Positions 24,089 to 37,989 of a stretch of DNA of 63,505 nt are shown here, piece by piece. The translations under genes were made by a program, and so were the position numbers. The number at the start of each line of letters is the position of its first letter. Within the stretch, counting starts at the first letter, position 1. This stretch comes from Flammula alnicola (lineage: Eukaryota; Basidiomycota; Agaricomycetes; Agaricales; Strophariaceae): positions 1 through 63,505 of the forward strand of contig JADNRV010000275.1 of assembly GCA_015499995.1 (NCBI GenBank). The letters are read 5' to 3'. Under the pieces are notes generated by a model that saw nothing but the letters and a program-made list of their open reading frames with translations, was not told the origin of the DNA and did no database searches.

Positions 24089-24398
24089 ACTACAGTGACT
24101 CGTCGTAAGATGGTGGTCGACCACAGGGTGACTTGATAGGATCTGAGAGAGATGCTTACCTATTTGGCCCATCGGACCCGTCTCCAGCGGTTTTTCTGCT
24201 CATGTCTCAGTCAACCACGGTGACCTCGTTATCGATAGCACAGGCTAAAAGAGAAAGAACCGAGGGCGTGGTAGTACTTAGGCGCTCATCTGTGAGCGTG
24301 TGTGAAGATCTATTAATAGTTCAAGTAGTCTGAGTTTTTCACGTGCTGTCACCGGCAGTTTGCATCTGAGCGATTTCAATGTCTGACCCTTAGGATAG

Positions 24399-26108
<1,710 letters not shown>

Positions 26109-26626
26109 AACTTCAAAATTTAAAGGAGAGGAATACGGTATGTCATGCATTCAGTTGTTAAGCAAGAGAACTGGCAACAAATCTTCAAAAGTTGAGGAAT
26201 GAGCAACGGGGACGACGAGCGCCTATCCATGCGTGGTATTGGTGATACAAAACACTGCGGAGTCCAAGCGAAGATTTTCTGCATTTATGGATATAAGTTG
26301 AGGGCTTCCTGAATAGTATTTCTACTCGCTAAGCTCCGTCTATTTGAGTTGCCACCTGTAAGACACTGTCAATGTTCATAGAACCATAGTATTACTCCCA
26401 GCGGAGCGAAAAAGCAATATAGAAAATAGCATGCTCAAATATAATGCAATGTGGTCGTTATCGTCAACCATGTTGTATACTCTGGCGCAATGCGCACTAT
26501 TATTACTTGAACATGGGGAATTCTCCGAGTCTCTGGATGCGAGGAAAGGAAAACGTCGAAGCCTACTAGACCCACGCCATATATATAAATATCTGCTTAA
26601 CATCCATTCAGCAATCAGCAATGTAA

Positions 26627-28339
26627 TCACGCCTCTAGCCCTGCATAAAGCGCCTCTTCCAGCTGCCCCCATAGCTTCACAACCTCAGGATCATTGGTAG
26701 GCACCACTTGTGTGCCATAAACAACTGCGATGCCTGTGGTAGGATCCATGAAATAGTACGTTCCAGCCCAACCGTACCCTTACGATATAATTTTCTCTTA
26801 GTAACTTAAAATATGAGCGAGCAGAAATTGGAGCATCTTACAAAATCCAGCGCCTTTCTTTCTGCGACCAGGCCAATCGCTATTCGCGAGGCATAAGCCA
26901 TAGCCGAATTGTACATCTCTCCAACCTGTGAAGTTCTCTATATTGACCGTGTGATGTGCCGGCAGCGAAGGCCGGAAGAGGTTGGCCACAGTGTTTACAC
27001 TCAGGATCGGATTATTTGTTCTTCCAGCTTCAATCAGAAATCAGGATTTGGTATTTTTAGCATTGATAGTGGCAATATACCTTGAATGAGCAGTAGATGG
27101 CGAAGTAAAGCGAGATAGTCCTTCAAGGTAGAATACAAACCAATGCCACCTAAAAGTACATTCACTGTATGTAGCGGAGAATCAGCCTCGCAGAATTGTG
27201 CCAGGATCCAAAAGCAAGAAATCTTACTCTTTGCAGGATCCTGCTCGATTATTCCGAGCTGGCCGTCCCATTTCTCCAGAGTCCCATCCTTGCGTCGATA
27301 GGCTAAATTCACGAGGTTCTCCTTCATCGAGGGCGTTAAATAAAAACTAGTCTCCATGCCCAGTGGTCCAAAAATATTTTCTTTGCTAATCACAGGTCAA
27401 CACCGACGATGCTTGAGAATAATATATATATCGGCATACCAGTAGTCCTGGACTGACTTGCCAGTCACTCTCTCGACTATAAAGACTATTATGTCGCAGC
27501 TCCAACCATAAGCCCCTTAAAAGTCATGTCTAAGCTTCCTTCGGTAATTTAAACACAAGGAAGAAAGCATACTTACAGCTAGTCCCTGGTTCAAATGCAA
27601 GAGGAACAGAAGGAAAATCTTCCTATTAATAGTTTGACAACGGTTCAGAATCCACACGGAAATTAGGGAAATGCCAACATATCAAGGAACTTACACGAAT
27701 AAGTTTGAAAAACTGTGAGACAGAGTGATCGCCGTCATATTCGACTGCAGTGTAAGCTGGAGAAAGATTTTCGGGAGTCGCCTTCCTCCTTGCAGAGTAA
27801 TGTAATCCGCTCGAATGGTTGAGCAAATGTTTAACCAGTATCTTCGTTTGAGCCGGCTTATAGGTAGACTTGGCAGCGAGAACATCGTCGATGACCACAG
27901 GATTGGCCAGTTCAGGGATGACGTTCTCTACTACGGTCTCGTAGGTGATCGCTCCCTTCTCGATGAGTTGGAGAATGGCGATCTTTGGGAGAACCAAAAA
28001 AATCAGATCTATGTGAGAAAAGCACCATAATAATTGGCTGAAAGACTTACTGTGACGATTATCTTTGTCATACTGCAAATCCAGAAGACACTATCCTCGT
28101 CGACCTTACCCAAGGATGGGTTCTCGAGGGCCTTGAGTCCAGCACTGGTCGAATATAGCTCACCCTCGGCCGTTGCTACAGCAAATGAGGCGCCAGGAAT
28201 CCTATTCTCTGCTATAGCGCGAGACTGAGTTCCAGCGGGTCAAGTCATTATTGTACGAGCTGGGCGGGCAAGGAATGAAGGAACAACGTACAAGAAGTCC
28301 ATCGAGAGTCTCTTTAGCTTCCTCAGATAGGGAAACCAT
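26627..28339 (-). CDS. beta-lactamase/esterase-like serine hydrolase (S12 family)
   Basis: Nine exons joined in frame (28339-28292, 28224-28051, 27982-27695, 27622-27577, 27515-27440, 27385-27228, 27149-27081, 27027-26842, 26778-26627) give 398 residues. The family signature is the SxxK nucleophile in WICSMTKIIV, after ENRIPGASFAVATAEGELY. Other marks are HLLNHSSGLHY, FEPGTSWAYGWSCDI (the Tyr motif), ENIFGPLGMETSFYL and GWAGTYYFMDPTTGIAVVY near the end. Fungal members are class C beta-lactamase-like esterases or transesterases (for example the LovD group) rather than antibiotic-resistance enzymes. No signal peptide is seen, so it is probably intracellular. Substrate is unknown. Nothing is broken. 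Confidence 0.9.
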
Positions 28340-28612
28340 TTCGTTGATACGGCGGTCTTGAGAGAAGATTGTACAGCGTCCATCCCCACGGGTGGGATAA
28401 GTATAAGGTTGATCAATGGAATAGGCTTACATAGGATCGGCCCTCCATTCCGTTATTGTGGGAGGGCACAAGATGGAGAGATCACGGATCCGGCAACTAC
28501 CTCCCATAGAATTTCGACTGGGAAGCTGAGATTGATTGATAATCCAATATGAACGTTCGAACACTGCCGGATATCGATGCTAATAATAATATCATCATGT
28601 AGGTTGGAGGTA

Positions 28613-29197
28613 CAGTCGAACCCCTCATAACCCATACTTCTCGGTGGACGGCCCAGAGTATGGGTTATCAGAGGTTATGGGCTGCGAGAGGGAAGCTAAA
28701 AATAGATTCGAAAAATATCAAAAAATTTACGGCCACTGACGGTCGGATTTCTGCTAAAATATGGCGGTTGTCATTCACGAGTGCCTCTAACATGCTTGAA
28801 AGGAGATCATTCATCATCTACGCCTTGATGGCCTTATGACGGTGGGCCGGGAGGAGGTTTGACACCATCAGAGTCGTGAGAAAATTATTGGGGTGGTGCT
28901 TTCTGGGTGGAATTAGGTCAAAAAGGTCAGTTTTGAGCTGTTAAGTGGCTGCTGTGGCGTATCATTTGTGATGGATACCTGGCAAAATAATTATTCAACC
29001 GTAAAGCTACGCTTATAGGCCCGATATAGTACCAAAACCTATGGGTTTTGGTCGGGGAGGGGTATGGATTATGGGTTATCGCGGACTTATGGGTTATGGG
29101 TTGAAAATCCCCGCCCACCGACTTGGTGGACCAAAAAATCTATGGGATATAAGGGGTTATGGGTTATCTCAGGCATGGGTTATGAGAGGTTCGACTG
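28613..29197. mobile_element. MITE, copy A (585 bp, TA target duplication)
   Basis: The element begins CAGTCGAACCCCTCATAACC and ends with the inverted counterpart (GAGAGGTTCGACTG). It is flanked by TA on both sides (28611-28612 and 29198-29199). Several internal ATAACCCAT or ATGGGTTAT repeats sit near both ends. It is nearly identical, in opposite orientation, to 37351-37939. Terminal CAGT-type repeats with TA duplication and no transposase fit a non-autonomous Tc1/mariner (pogo-like) element. Confidence 0.85.
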
Positions 29198-29787
29198 TAA
29201 TACTAAGCACACACCAAAATCACCAAAACACACTAAGAGCAGCGATATGCAGGAAAAATATTGATGAGCCATTAGATTGCATTCTATCCGAGAGGTGGCT
29301 TCGTATTTCGTTGAGCTTTCACAAAGGTAGCCAAAAAGAATCCATAGCATATATGTTTCTAATTACGCCATGCTTTGACGAGGAAAAATGTCCATTATGC
29401 TCTGGTATTATACAGCCTCATGCCCTTGACCCGACCAGGATCTTAGAGCGCCCGAAATCTATCTTATAAAACGACATGGGTTCTCACGGGGGGATAAATC
29501 GGGCGCGGCTCATTGGCCAGAGACAAAGACACACACTCATTGGCTTGGGCTTACAGAGATCTGTGGCGAGGCACGGGCACGCGACTCTTTGATGGTCTGG
29601 CCTGCTCTCGGCCCTCACTCTAGACGTTACCATTGGCTTACAAGTTACAATGTTGAACTATCTCTGGCACAACTCTTTCACCGTGCAAAGCACGGGTCCA
29701 CAGTCTAGTTAATATAAATATGACCAATGATTCTGGGCCGAATAACCGATATCGACGATAACCACAAACCCACTCCTGCCAGAATCT
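29198..29787. other. interval between MITE and S9 peptidase, no gene recognised
   Basis: No coding exon is supported. It presumably holds the promoter of the peptidase at 29788; a TATAAATA-like AT-rich stretch lies near 29712. Confidence 0.4.
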
Positions 29788-32241
29788 ATGCCTAGTCCAT
29801 ACCATCCGCTGAACGCACAGAACCAACGCCTGCGCCCATCTCACTCCCCTTCCCTGATAGCATCGTCCCCAAAAATCCGGGATGTGAAGATCAGCCCGGA
29901 TGGCCGATATGTTCTGTACCAAGTCACGCCATTTTACAGAGCTACGGAGCGCGTCGCATCAGAACTCTGGCTTGCAGAAAGTAATGTGCCGAGGAGTGCA
30001 AGACGGTTGACCAGCGGGGAATATAACGACAGGGCAGGCGTATTTCACCCAGGGGGAAAGCAAATTATGTTCCTCTCGGACAGATGTACTACAGGAAAGG
30101 GGCAGAGTTCCATCTATACCCTGCAGCTGGAGCGCGCAGGAGACGATTCAAACTCGGATCCTGTCATCCTCACGCAAGAAAATGTACAATGCTTCGAAAT
30201 TTCTCCTGACGGATCGTATGTAGCCTTCATGGGTGCCGGTGAAATGACGGGGCCGGAGATACAGAGGGGACGAGACAGGAATGATGCCAGAGTCTTCGGA
30301 TCCAAGGACAACCTCTCCAGGCTACGCTTGTACGTTCGTGATCTTGGAACTGGAGAGATCAGAACCCAGACTAATATACGACGCGACAAATATATTGAAA
30401 GCTTCACCTGGAGTCCCGACAGCAGCCACCTCTTATACCGGCTACGAGAGAATAGAGGGACAGAATACACCGAATATGAAGTGGATCTTGAAAGCATTTC
30501 TATTTCCGGTGTCGACACCATCCCGAAGTGCATTGGCCGTTATCCGCGTTCTCCCTCAGGACCGAACATCTGGCTTTCCACCGGACACATTGCGAGCTTG
30601 CAAAATTACGAGCCAGAGAACCTTCTTGATGCAAGAACGCTTCATATCCAGCACCGCCTGAAGGACGCTTCGCAGACCGGAAGTAACTACAAAAATACCA
30701 AAAGGCTTTACGGAGAGAATGAAGATGCAGTGCGGATCGTCAAAGCCCAGTACGGCCTAACCCATAACCAGCAGGACACAGACTTCCTCGCAGTGGAGAT
30801 CTCCAATGGCACAGACACGCACATTGACATCATCGCGCTTACCGGTAAAACTGTCCAATACTCGTTCACACTGTTCCAAACCAAAGACGACGCTATCTGG
30901 TTCAACTCCTGGGATGCGAAACGCGTATCAGGTCCGAATGGCGAAATTTCGTACGTGTTCGCTGCAGTGCTCAGCTCTGGTATCCGTCACGAGCCGCCGA
31001 ATGTCTGGGCGGGCTGCGCGAATGCAACGAATATTGGAGCAATATCGCAGAAGCTACAGCTCTCGTCGCATCTAAAATGGCTATTGGATGTCGCGCATTT
31101 GAAGACAGAGCTCATACGATGGAAAGCGGGAGATGGGATCGAGTTAAGCGGGTTGGTATCGTATCCGCCTGGGTACCACTCGGGTGATGGGCCTTGGCCT
31201 ACGGTCCTACTCATACATGGCGGTCCATATAGGTGAGAAATGAATTAATCAGAATGCACCGAAACACTCACCTGCGCCGACTCGTCACGAAGGAGGGATA
31301 TCCCTGGTAGAATATAAAATTTCAAGCCACCGTATGATTACAAGACTGACTCATCTCCACAGACTACATGCCCTACTTCTGCAAGTGGAGGGAACTATGT
31401 GCTTCGGCGGGATACATCGTCATATCCCCAAATTATAGAGGGAGTCAGCCTTGCTTCCTCCACGTGCTTTTTGGTTCCAATATTCAACGATATTGAAACA
31501 CCAGGTCAAGGCCGGGGCCAAGAATTTGCTCGGGCAGCAAGCGCCGGCATCGGAACTTACGATTGGCCAGACTGCGAAAGCATGGTAGACGAAGCAATCC
31601 GACGTGGCTTTACTGATCCCAAGCGCCTCGGAGTTGGTGGCTGGAGCCATGGTGCGTGATTTACTCTTGATCGATTTCGTTTTAGTTGACTGAACATTTT
31701 CGTAGGAGGGTCATTGACAGCTTGGGGCGTCACAAACACGAAAGACCGTTTCAAGGCTGCCATCATTGGTGCAGGAGCTACGAACTGGGAAAGTATGGTG
31801 ATGGAATCCAGCTCGCCAGAGCTTGAGGTAAGAACGAGTTATCCTGTGGGTGAATTTATTTACTCACTGTGACAGCAGGCCGCGATAGGTAAGTCGGTAC
31901 CATGGGACCATACTTGTGCAGCGCAAGAATCGTCAAGGAAGAAAAGCCCAATCCATTCCGTTGCCGGAGTCGATACAGCCGTCCTCATCCTTCATGGTGA
32001 AAAGGATGAACGTGTCCCACTCGGACAAGCCATCGGATTGTGGAGAGGGTTGAAACGCAAGGCAACTCCGAGAGGACAGGACGCCGTAGAACTGGTCGTT
32101 TATCCCAGGGAACAACATGGGTGAGTGGTTCATTTTGATCATGCAAAGGATTTTATGGAACTTCGACCTAGTTTTGTCGAACGCGGGCACGCAGAGGATG
32201 TACTACAGAGAGTACTAACCCATTTCAATACCTACATATGA
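29788..32241 (+). CDS. S9 family (acylaminoacyl/dipeptidyl-peptidase-like) serine peptidase
   Basis: Seven exons (29788-31232, 31293-31306, 31363-31443, 31505-31651, 31706-31827, 31879-32120, 32172-32241) give 706 residues. The N-terminal ~440 residues form a WD-like beta-propeller with repeats such as VKISPDGRYVLYQV and FEISPDGSYVAFMG. The C-terminal alpha/beta-hydrolase domain starts at WPTVLLIHGGPY. It carries NYRGSQGRGQEF, the nucleophile in GGWSHGGSLTAWG, an Asp region in LILHGEKDERVPLGQA and the His in YPREQHGFVERGH, so the triad looks complete. No signal peptide or membrane anchor is visible, which favours a cytosolic peptidase. The second exon is only 14 nt; without it the HGGPY-RRDIPDYMPYF junction loses its frame. 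Confidence 0.92.
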
Positions 32242-32786
32242 CGTTGTCAGCAGAGATTGAATAAGGACCAGGAGGTGTCGAATAAAAGTTGCGGAATCAA
32301 GACTATTAGGTCTAACACGGGAAAACGCACTCAGTAGCTTGAGAAGCTTTGGACGATATGCGGTCATAGCAGAGCACAGAATACGATGGAGCCTTCGTTA
32401 ATATTCTGGTTGACCCTCAGCTCATGAGAAGAATTGGGAAGGGGTGAAAAAAAGTTTGCAACTGGCGGGCCGGGCTGTCAGGTGCACGTGGTTCTCATGA
32501 CCAAAAACAGGAAGCCTTCTTTTTTTGTTCTCGGCAACATACATACTAACGCCAAGCCGTTAGCGCCTAAGTAATCTGGCTAGATTCAGCCCTCTAACGA
32601 TTCAAGGAAAATGATGAGCTCCATAGAAGTCATCCGTATCGCGAGAGCTAGTCTTTTCAAGCTGAATCTCAGCTACAAGCGCCGGTCAAGTCTGATGCAT
32701 TCTTGTGCGTAAACGGTATTCATTGGAGGTAAGAAAGTGATCTGCGTTTTCCTTGGTAAACAGAATAGAACAGCTAGGGCTTACGA
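32242..32786. other. convergent 3' intergenic interval
   Basis: This lies between the ends of the S9 peptidase and the MFS permease. No coding or RNA feature is seen. Confidence 0.45.
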
Positions 32787-35486
32787 TCACGTCATGAAGA
32801 CATATCGAGGGTCATTATCCCAGATCTCTCCTTCCACCTGAGCCTTGAGCCTCTCCTTCTCATCTTTCGACAAAGCAGACATTCTCTGTTGGTTTCTTTT
32901 GTTCAGAAGAGAGAGTCGCGTGCGCAAGGTAAACGCAACCAGGAACGAGACGAAAAGGCATCTGAGGGCCGAGAGGTCAGTTCCGTGTTATTACGAATGA
33001 CTATAATGGACATACCCGGCAGAAATGGCATGGCCTTTCCGGAACTGGTCTTCCGGATCGAAATAGATCTGAGGAGACGCACTTCACGCAAATAATAAAT
33101 GGATTAGTTACAATTTATTCAAGTAGAAGGCTCAGACACTTACATTGAAACGCAGTTAGATATCGAAACGATGAAGGCGGTCCCTACACCTCGTTTGGAT
33201 GTCGGCGAGAACGCGTTAGCCGCCCAGCTCCTATACCAAACAGAAGTTCGTTAGAAAATGCCAGCACGTTCATACGAAGCTGGCTTACATCACCAGAGGA
33301 AACAAGCTGTAGTTTCCGCCAACGACCAAGAACAGCGCGAAATAAGCTGCCCCAACGCTCTTCTGGACGGACGTGGCCAGGATGATATACCCAATGAAGG
33401 AGATGGCGCAAGATGCCATGATATGCCAGCCTCTATCTCGAGTTCGGTCGCTATGCCATGCTTGTAGGAAGACCATAAACCAGCCGACCAAATAAGGAGC
33501 TACTGTCATTCCTTGTGCGTTAATGGAGGAGAAGCCGAGATTCTTGATCAACTAAAAAGATCGATAATTATGTCAGATATGCCATAACGAACTGCAAAAA
33601 CCTATGACTCACTGTAGGCAGAAAGTACGAGATAGTTGCCACACCAACGTTGACTATGGTACACTTTAAGTCAACACTGGAGAGCATAGGTAATGAGATG
33701 ACACTGACAGCTGGCGTATATCAACATGAAGAGCCACGAATTAATATCTGAAATGATAGCTTTGAAACCGGCCCATCCCGTCATTCCTCCGTGTGATTGG
33801 GGTTTGTGATCGCGGTTCAGACGTGCTTGAGCAATTGCCCTTTCTCTCGGGCTCAGGAACGTCGCAGAAAAGGGGAACGAAGGGAGGAAGAAGAGGATCA
33901 TGACGGCCATTATGAGAGTCGGGATGGCTTCGATCTGGATTGAGAATGAGCACATGAGTTTCAACGGAAAGTCAACCACGAACGAGAAAAAGGAACTGCC
34001 ACCTATTACGTTCGAACCGGTCAATTGTGAATATCGAGCTAAGGGTAGATTGCAAGCTTACCCTTGGATCAACGATGTATGAGCGCGAACTAACCCGAAA
34101 GCAAGAAGACCCTAAATGATGCGCCATATGAGTCTTCATTCGCAATCATGTTTTGACGAAACAAACCCCAATTGCTCCAGGTAAAGTTCCAGTCATACAT
34201 AGACTAAGTAAGGCATTAGGCAGGGCCTAACTGGTGCAATAATTAACGTACCTGATTCGCAGGGCGAGTTCGTGTCTGCCCGAAGATATCTCAATGCGTT
34301 TGACCTCGAGTAAAAAGATAGGGCAGAACATACCGTTTGTACCAAAATGATAAGTAGTAAATCATTCCTGCATAATAGCCTGCCTCTCCGATTCCCATCA
34401 AAACTCTTGACGAGAAAAATCAATATCTAAAAACCGTAATGGAGGACATGAACGAACCTCAGAGCTAGTAGACCCCCATATCCTTTCGCATATACAACAG
34501 ACAGCGATGCCAAACCCCAGAATGTGAGTGAGAGGAAAAAGCTGTGATCACGAAATTGAGTCGCGTGTCGTGTTATGACGATGAGAAATACTGACAAACG
34601 ATTGGCTCCAATATGACGTTGAAGAACTGATTAATGGATTATTAGACTCGTTTATCGAGAAGTCAGGAAAATTTACCATTCGCAGGCATTTCTAGGAGAC
34701 CTACGTACGTCATGTCAACATTGTCTGTCAGATGAAGAGGGAAATAATGCTCACAATATCCGACGTAGAAGATACTCAAAGCAAGAGTCCATTTATTGTT
34801 GTTCGTAATTCCCTGAGCAATCTTGAGCATTTGAGAGACATTGAAAGGGATGTAAATTCACGAAATTCTCGTTAAAAGCCGGAATGACGTGTGCATTTCC
34901 GCTAGAAATAATGAGTATTGAGCCTATTCGAAAGTACTGGAAGACGAACATGTTCGTTCGATCTTCATGTGTAGAGAACAGCATCAACGAATCTGATATT
35001 GGAACATTTGCGTAGATCTAACTCACCAAATTGGTTGACTTTTATCGACCAAGTATTGGAATGAGCGACTGGTGTTCTTAATTAAGACGCAGCAACTTAC
35101 AGACATAACTGAATGAGAGATTTAAATGTTAGATAGTTCTTAGGCATAACTATGGCACGCACCTGCAGATGACCAGAGGAAGGACCGTATTGTCAATCTT
35201 CTTCTTAACAGCTCGCTAAAAAGACAAATTAACAAGCATATCAGCATTAGTTACAATAAGATCACGCTACCTCATCCTCTGCAGTAAATTCAACATCTTC
35301 AGCATCTCGATGCACCGCGTCGGCGTACGCAGGATCCAGGGACGAGAAAAAGTGCTTCCTTTTCGGCTTGGGACCAAGCTCTGACTGGTATGCAGTCCCT
35401 TCTTTGTTTATGTGCTCCGAGATGTCAACGCTCTTCTCCACCTCCTTCATGGAGGGATCGGCCTGGGACCCTTCCAATGATGCCAT
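32787..35486 (-). CDS. MFS permease, anion:cation symporter (TNA1/DAL5-like) family
   Basis: A very intron-rich transporter gene with about 17 short exons. Confident exons include 34275-34252, 34203-34167, 34111-34062, 34038-33984, 33934-33709, 33653-33613, 33551-33289, 33230-33144, 33081-33016 and 32961-32787. Conserved pieces in order are WTLALSIFYVGY, GLASLSVVYAKGYGGLLALR, GIGEAGYYAGMIYYLSFWY, HELALRISLCMTGTLPGAIG, RWQFLFLIEAIPTL, LSPRERAIAQARLNRD, NVGVATISYFLPT, WAANAFSPTSKRGVGTAF and a cytosolic tail with LSKDEKERLKAQ. Twelve membrane segments are expected. Relatives import nicotinate, allantoate, pantothenate or similar anions; the substrate cannot be assigned. The start ATG is 35486 (MASLEGSQAD); exons between about 34700 and 35270 are not fully resolved. 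Confidence 0.82.
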
Positions 35487-35949
35487 GGATGTCGTTGAAT
35501 GAAAGAGCAGAAGCGGCCTTTAGTTTCTGGCTTAGGGGCCCCTCTCTTATGTACTTCTCCATCATAGATTGGAGAAGCGAAGGATATAACAGTCGGTGTC
35601 GGTCATGAGGTGGTTCCTCATGGAGGTGGTTCCGATTATTTTTAGACAGTGTAGGATTGGCACAGGCCGACGAGGGTAGTGGGGACCATGTGATCAGAAA
35701 GGAAGCGCAGAGAGTGGGAATACAGACGCTGGATAGGCGTAGACGACATGGACGAGGACGTACGCGCGCCGAGACCCATAGGTTTGGATGCTCATGGGTC
35801 TGCTAGGAATTGATGATGTTCGCAAGCGAGGATCGTAGTAGTATCCGCACAAAATATGTTGATGGTCTGACAAAGGTCGTAGACGTGGTTCTGAATTGGA
35901 GCCCAACTCCTCTTATATAATTGGTTAACATGTGGCGATTGTGATGGTA

Positions 35950-36546
35950 AGGTAGGGGCCATCAGGAACCGGCTAGCTTATGTAAGCGCTTATATAAGCG
36001 GCAAAATCTGGCCTTCCAGAAAAAATTAAAATTTTGGGCGGTATTTTCAGTGATAATTGAGCCAAGGATGGGTGAAAATATTTTTTGACTTACCTGGTAT
36101 TAGAAATAAATGTATTTGAGTCCACTTTAATACCCTAAATGCGAAGAATTCTTCCCTGGACTTGCCCTTGATGTGTGTTTGAAGCGCGGGATTGTCGGCA
36201 GACAATACCGCTCGGACCGACGCTCGCCGACTTACCTATTATAGTAGCTTACATAAGAACCCTAACCCTAAGTTGCGGCAAAATCTTGGGGTCAAAAATC
36301 TCAAAAGTTGCGGAATGAACGGGGAAGCATGAAAAAACACTCAGAAAAAAAAATTGATTTTTCTGAGAATGGCTAATAACTCTCTCAAAAGTTAATTAAT
36401 TTTAAATCTGGCTACTGAGACTTGCAAGGATGCTCAAAGGCTTCAATTCTACGTTCTTAGAAATGTGGGAACATTGTTTGTGGCCGAGGAATAGCAAGCT
36501 CGTTGTCTGCTTATGTAAGGGTGCCGGTTCCTGATGCCCCCTACCT
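35950..36546. mobile_element. MITE-like element, second family (597 bp, TA target duplication)
   Basis: Terminal inverted repeats of about 23 bp: left AGGTAGGGGCCATCAGGAAC, right ending GTTCCTGATGCCCCCTACCT. They are flanked by TA at 35948-35949 and 36547-36548. Both subterminal parts also carry GCTTATGTAAG. No transposase frame is present. The interior contains a CCCTAACCCTAA motif (36260-36271). The ends differ from those of the CAGTCGAAC family. Confidence 0.65.
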
Positions 36547-36624
36547 TAGGGGTAAAACTTGAATTTGTTTCTGGATCCGTTGTCATCGCGCACTCGCAGG
36601 TTTGCGGTATGTGGACTGACGTCT

Positions 36625-36745
36625 TAATTTGAGCAAAACGCTGGTGACCGTGAAATCTGGTCATTCGCATGGGGAAAAGGAGGGTCACGAGAAACATCTA
36701 AAAGCGCTAGATGTGCAGCCTCTTTTCCAATAATGAAATACGAAG
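36625..36745 (-). pseudogene. decayed fragment of a relative of the gene at 38909-40411
   Basis: On the minus strand this stretch reads DPPFPHANDQISRSPAF and then a stop. That matches LPFPPESDVNDQISWTPAS in the last exon of the unknown gene at 38909-39520. The nucleotide alignment continues on both sides (for example TGAGCAAA.CGCTGGTG and GATGTGCAGCC versus GGAAGTGCAACC). Only about 120 bp remain, so it is a relic of an old local duplication. Confidence 0.6.
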
Positions 36746-37348
36746 CGAGCACTGGAGGAAGGAGGAATGGATGAAATGGTGTGAAACGTGGAAAATCTTT
36801 CAGTGCTTGAGCAACTGAACGTTTCGTGACCGTAAGTACTCGTCGGAGTTCAAATGCAGCTTGTTACAAACCATTATACGTTCCGCGAAAGCTGTTGCGA
36901 ACGAGGATGTGGACTTTTTTGCGGCCATCCCAACCTGCCTGCAGTCACGGTACTGCCCTAATCCACCAGGGACGGCAGGTACTCGCTGTTGACGTTCGTC
37001 CTGATTCGGGTATTTACATCTATTATCAGTAGATTTTCTATCTTCGTCAATCGTCATTGATCCTTTTCGCCCTCTATTCTCTACCACCATGTCGTAGCAC
37101 CCTTAATCGATAGCTTGTCGCCTCAGATTCGAACACTCGCCACTAATTTGGTACGATAATGTCCAGCCTATGTGAACTGAAGCCTCAGTCAATTGTAAGG
37201 AACTTGATCGTAAAACATTTCCTATTTGGTCTGACCTGACGCAAAAAAAAGCAACCGGTTTCTTTATGACTGCAACCGCAACTCCTAATATTCAGGCTCG
37301 GCAGAGCCCCACCGTGGATTCAGACGCTTTCCCTGCCGGATCTCGAGC
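36746..37348. other. interval between decayed fragments, no gene recognised
   Basis: A 96-codon minus-strand frame (36800-37090) has no recognisable domain. Relics of a duplicated gene may extend into this interval but cannot be aligned by eye. Confidence 0.35.
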
Positions 37349-37350
37349 TA

Positions 37351-37939
37351 CAGTCGAACCTCTCATAACCCATGCCTGAGATAACCCATAACCCCTTATA
37401 TCCCATAGATTTTTTGGTCCACCAAGTCGGTGGGCGGGGATTTTCAACCCATAACCCATAAGTCCGCGATAACCCATAATCCATACCCCTCCCCGACCAA
37501 AACCCATAGGTTTTGGTACTATATCGGGCCTATAAGCGTAGCTTTACGGTTGAATAATTATTTTGCCAGGTATCCATCACAAATGATACGCCACAGCAGC
37601 CACTTAACAGCTCAAAACTGACCTTTTTGACCTAATTAATTCCACCCAGAAAGCACCACCCCAATAATTTTCTCACGACTCTGATGGTGTCAAACCTCCT
37701 CCCGGCCCACCGTCATAAGGCCATCAAGGCGTAGATGATGAATGATCTCCTTTCAAGCATGTTAGAGGCACTCGTGAATGACAACCGCCATATTTTAGCA
37801 GAAATCCGACCGTCAGTGGCCGTAAATTTTTTGATATTTTTCGAATCTATTTTTAGCTTCCCTCTCGCAGCCCATAACCTCTGATAACCCATACTCTGGG
37901 CCGTCCACCGAGAAGTATGGGTTATGAGGGGTTCGACTG
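37351..37939. mobile_element. MITE, copy B (589 bp, inverted relative to copy A)
   Basis: This is the reverse complement of 28613-29197 with only a few differences. One is a 4-bp AATT duplication that accounts for its extra length. It is flanked by TA (37349-37350 and 37940-37941). It begins CAGTCGAACCTCTCATAACC and ends GGGGTTCGACTG. Near-identity implies recent mobilisation by a transposase encoded elsewhere, or transfer of the sequence between sites. Confidence 0.85.
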
Positions 37940-37989
37940 TAGTCTGCGACTCAGACAGAATAACCTCAATCGAAATATGTAAATAAACC

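Noticed and set aside
29041..29469. Frame of 142 codons starting MGFGRGGVWIMGYRG
   Set aside because: It begins inside MITE copy A, where ATGGGTTAT-type repeats create Gly/Tyr-rich frames; copy B yields the same artefact.
37110..37150. GTTCGAATC-like B-box on the minus strand, possible tRNA
   Set aside because: No matching A-box or acceptor stem could be folded around it; other TCGAAC matches in the window lie in MITE ends or exons.
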